Below, piece after piece: positions 5,703 through 6,278 of a stretch of DNA of 6,278 nt (position 1 is its first letter; every line of letters starts with the position of its first letter). Origin of the DNA: Candidatus Doudnabacteria bacterium (GTDB lineage: Bacteria; Patescibacteriota; Doudnabacteria; UBA920); NCBI GenBank assembly GCA_903913365.1, contig CAIWKW010000181.1:1-6278 (forward strand). The letters are read 5' to 3'. Under the pieces are notes generated by a model. That model saw only the letters and a program-made list of their open reading frames with translations, searched no databases and was not told the DNA's origin. The translations under genes and the position numbers were made by a program.

Positions 5703-6278
5703 ATGGATATGGCTATTATAGTATTGATTTTTTGCTTTGGAGCCATTATCGGCAGTTTTTTGAATGTTGTAATTTTGCGTTTGCCGCAGGAAGAGTCTTT
5801 GGGCGGCCGTTCTCATTGCCCATTTTGTTTTCATAATTTACAAGCATTGGATCTTGTTCCGGTATTCAGTTTTTTGTTTTTGGGCGGAAAATGCCGATAT
5901 TGCAAACATAAGATTTCACCTCGTTATTTGGCAATTGAGCTGATAACCGGAGTGTTGTTTTCTTGGGCTTATTTTATTTTAAATCCTGCTTTGAATACAT
6001 ATGACGCGATAACGTTGCTGGAGTGGTGGCTGTTAATTTCCGTATGTATAGTGACATTTACGGTAGACTTTGAGCATTTTATAATATTGTTTTATGTGAT
6101 AGTTCCTCCGGCAATTTTAGTCGGCTTGCTGAAACTTTTTTCAGATGTAGTAATGCATCGGTTAATGTTTAGTTTTTCTTCCGATTTTGTTTCCGGTTTT
6201 TTTGGTTCGCTTATGGGTTTTTTGTTTTTTGGTCTGCTTTGGTATGCCTCAAAATGGAAGACCGGGAAAACCGGGCAG
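5703..6278 (+). CDS. pilD: Prepilin peptidase, PilD family, 3' end cut by the window
   Basis: The frame stays open from the ATG at 5703 to the last base: 192 codons with no stop. PilD cleaves the prepilin leader and N-methylates the new terminus at the inner membrane. The N-terminus has the typical GSFLNVVILRLP, followed by the zinc-type cysteine pairs C39-x2-C42 and C64-x2-C67 around LVPVFSFLFLGGKC, and then ISPRYLAIELITG. D122 in VDFEH is the first catalytic aspartate. The Pro-Asp that normally follows seven and eight residues later is Leu129-Phe130 here. The window ends at KTGKTGQ, just before where the second catalytic GxGD is expected. A second ATG at 5709 is an alternative start; the weak AGAG at 5696-5699 does not decide. 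It follows the ligase gene by 36 bp and is probably in the same operon. Confidence 0.93.
   Translation, partial: MDMAIIVLIFCFGAIIGSFLNVVILRLPQEESLGGRSHCPFCFHNLQALDLVPVFSFLFLGGKCRYCKHKISPRYLAIELITGVLFSWAYFILNPALNTYDAITLLEWWLLISVCIVTFTVDFEHFIILFYVIVPPAILVGLLKLFSDVVMHRLMFSFSSDFVSGFFGSLMGFLFFGLLWYASKWKTGKTGQ

Overview
The window carries one co-oriented (+ strand) type IV pilus locus: a PilT-type retraction ATPase (76-1146), a PilC-type platform protein (1307-2512), a prepilin with a textbook class III signal (2719-3171), a divergent pilin-like paralog without that signal (3248-3652), a polytopic O-antigen-ligase-family protein with a C-terminal TPR tail (3684-5666), and the start of a PilD-type prepilin peptidase cut by the window end (5703-6278). 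The AT-rich DNA, the absence of any visible secretin or alignment-complex gene, and the pilin type (FTLIEL followed by an ARAKSRDAKR / ALELYFNDYNGYP helix) suggest a Patescibacteria/CPR-type bacterium (Parcubacteria-like). That assignment is inference from protein style. The reading frames are intact under the standard code and the five complete genes end in TAA or TAG.

Layout: bases 1-75 and 1234-1308 are a near-identical long repeat (73 of 75 bases) that runs up to the start codon of pilT and of pilC. In the pilT-pilC gap the repeat is the right arm of a large imperfect palindrome. Neither gene has a visible Shine-Dalgarno sequence. The prepilin looks like a separately expressed unit: it has an extended -10 promoter, an AT-rich stem-loop in its leader, a strong Shine-Dalgarno sequence that points to a TTG start, and a 17-bp stem-loop just after its stop codon. 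The last three genes follow with short gaps.

Working model: PilD cleaves the prepilin at the membrane, PilC and the motor ATPases assemble and retract the fibre, and the ligase-like protein may glycosylate the pilin or another surface component. The pilin-like paralog may be a membrane-anchored accessory subunit. The extension ATPase PilB is not in the window and could lie upstream. The most interesting points are the shared start-codon-abutting repeat, the paralog lacking the cleavage site, the ligase/TPR gene inside a pilus locus, and a missing Pro-Asp pair next to the first catalytic aspartate of PilD.
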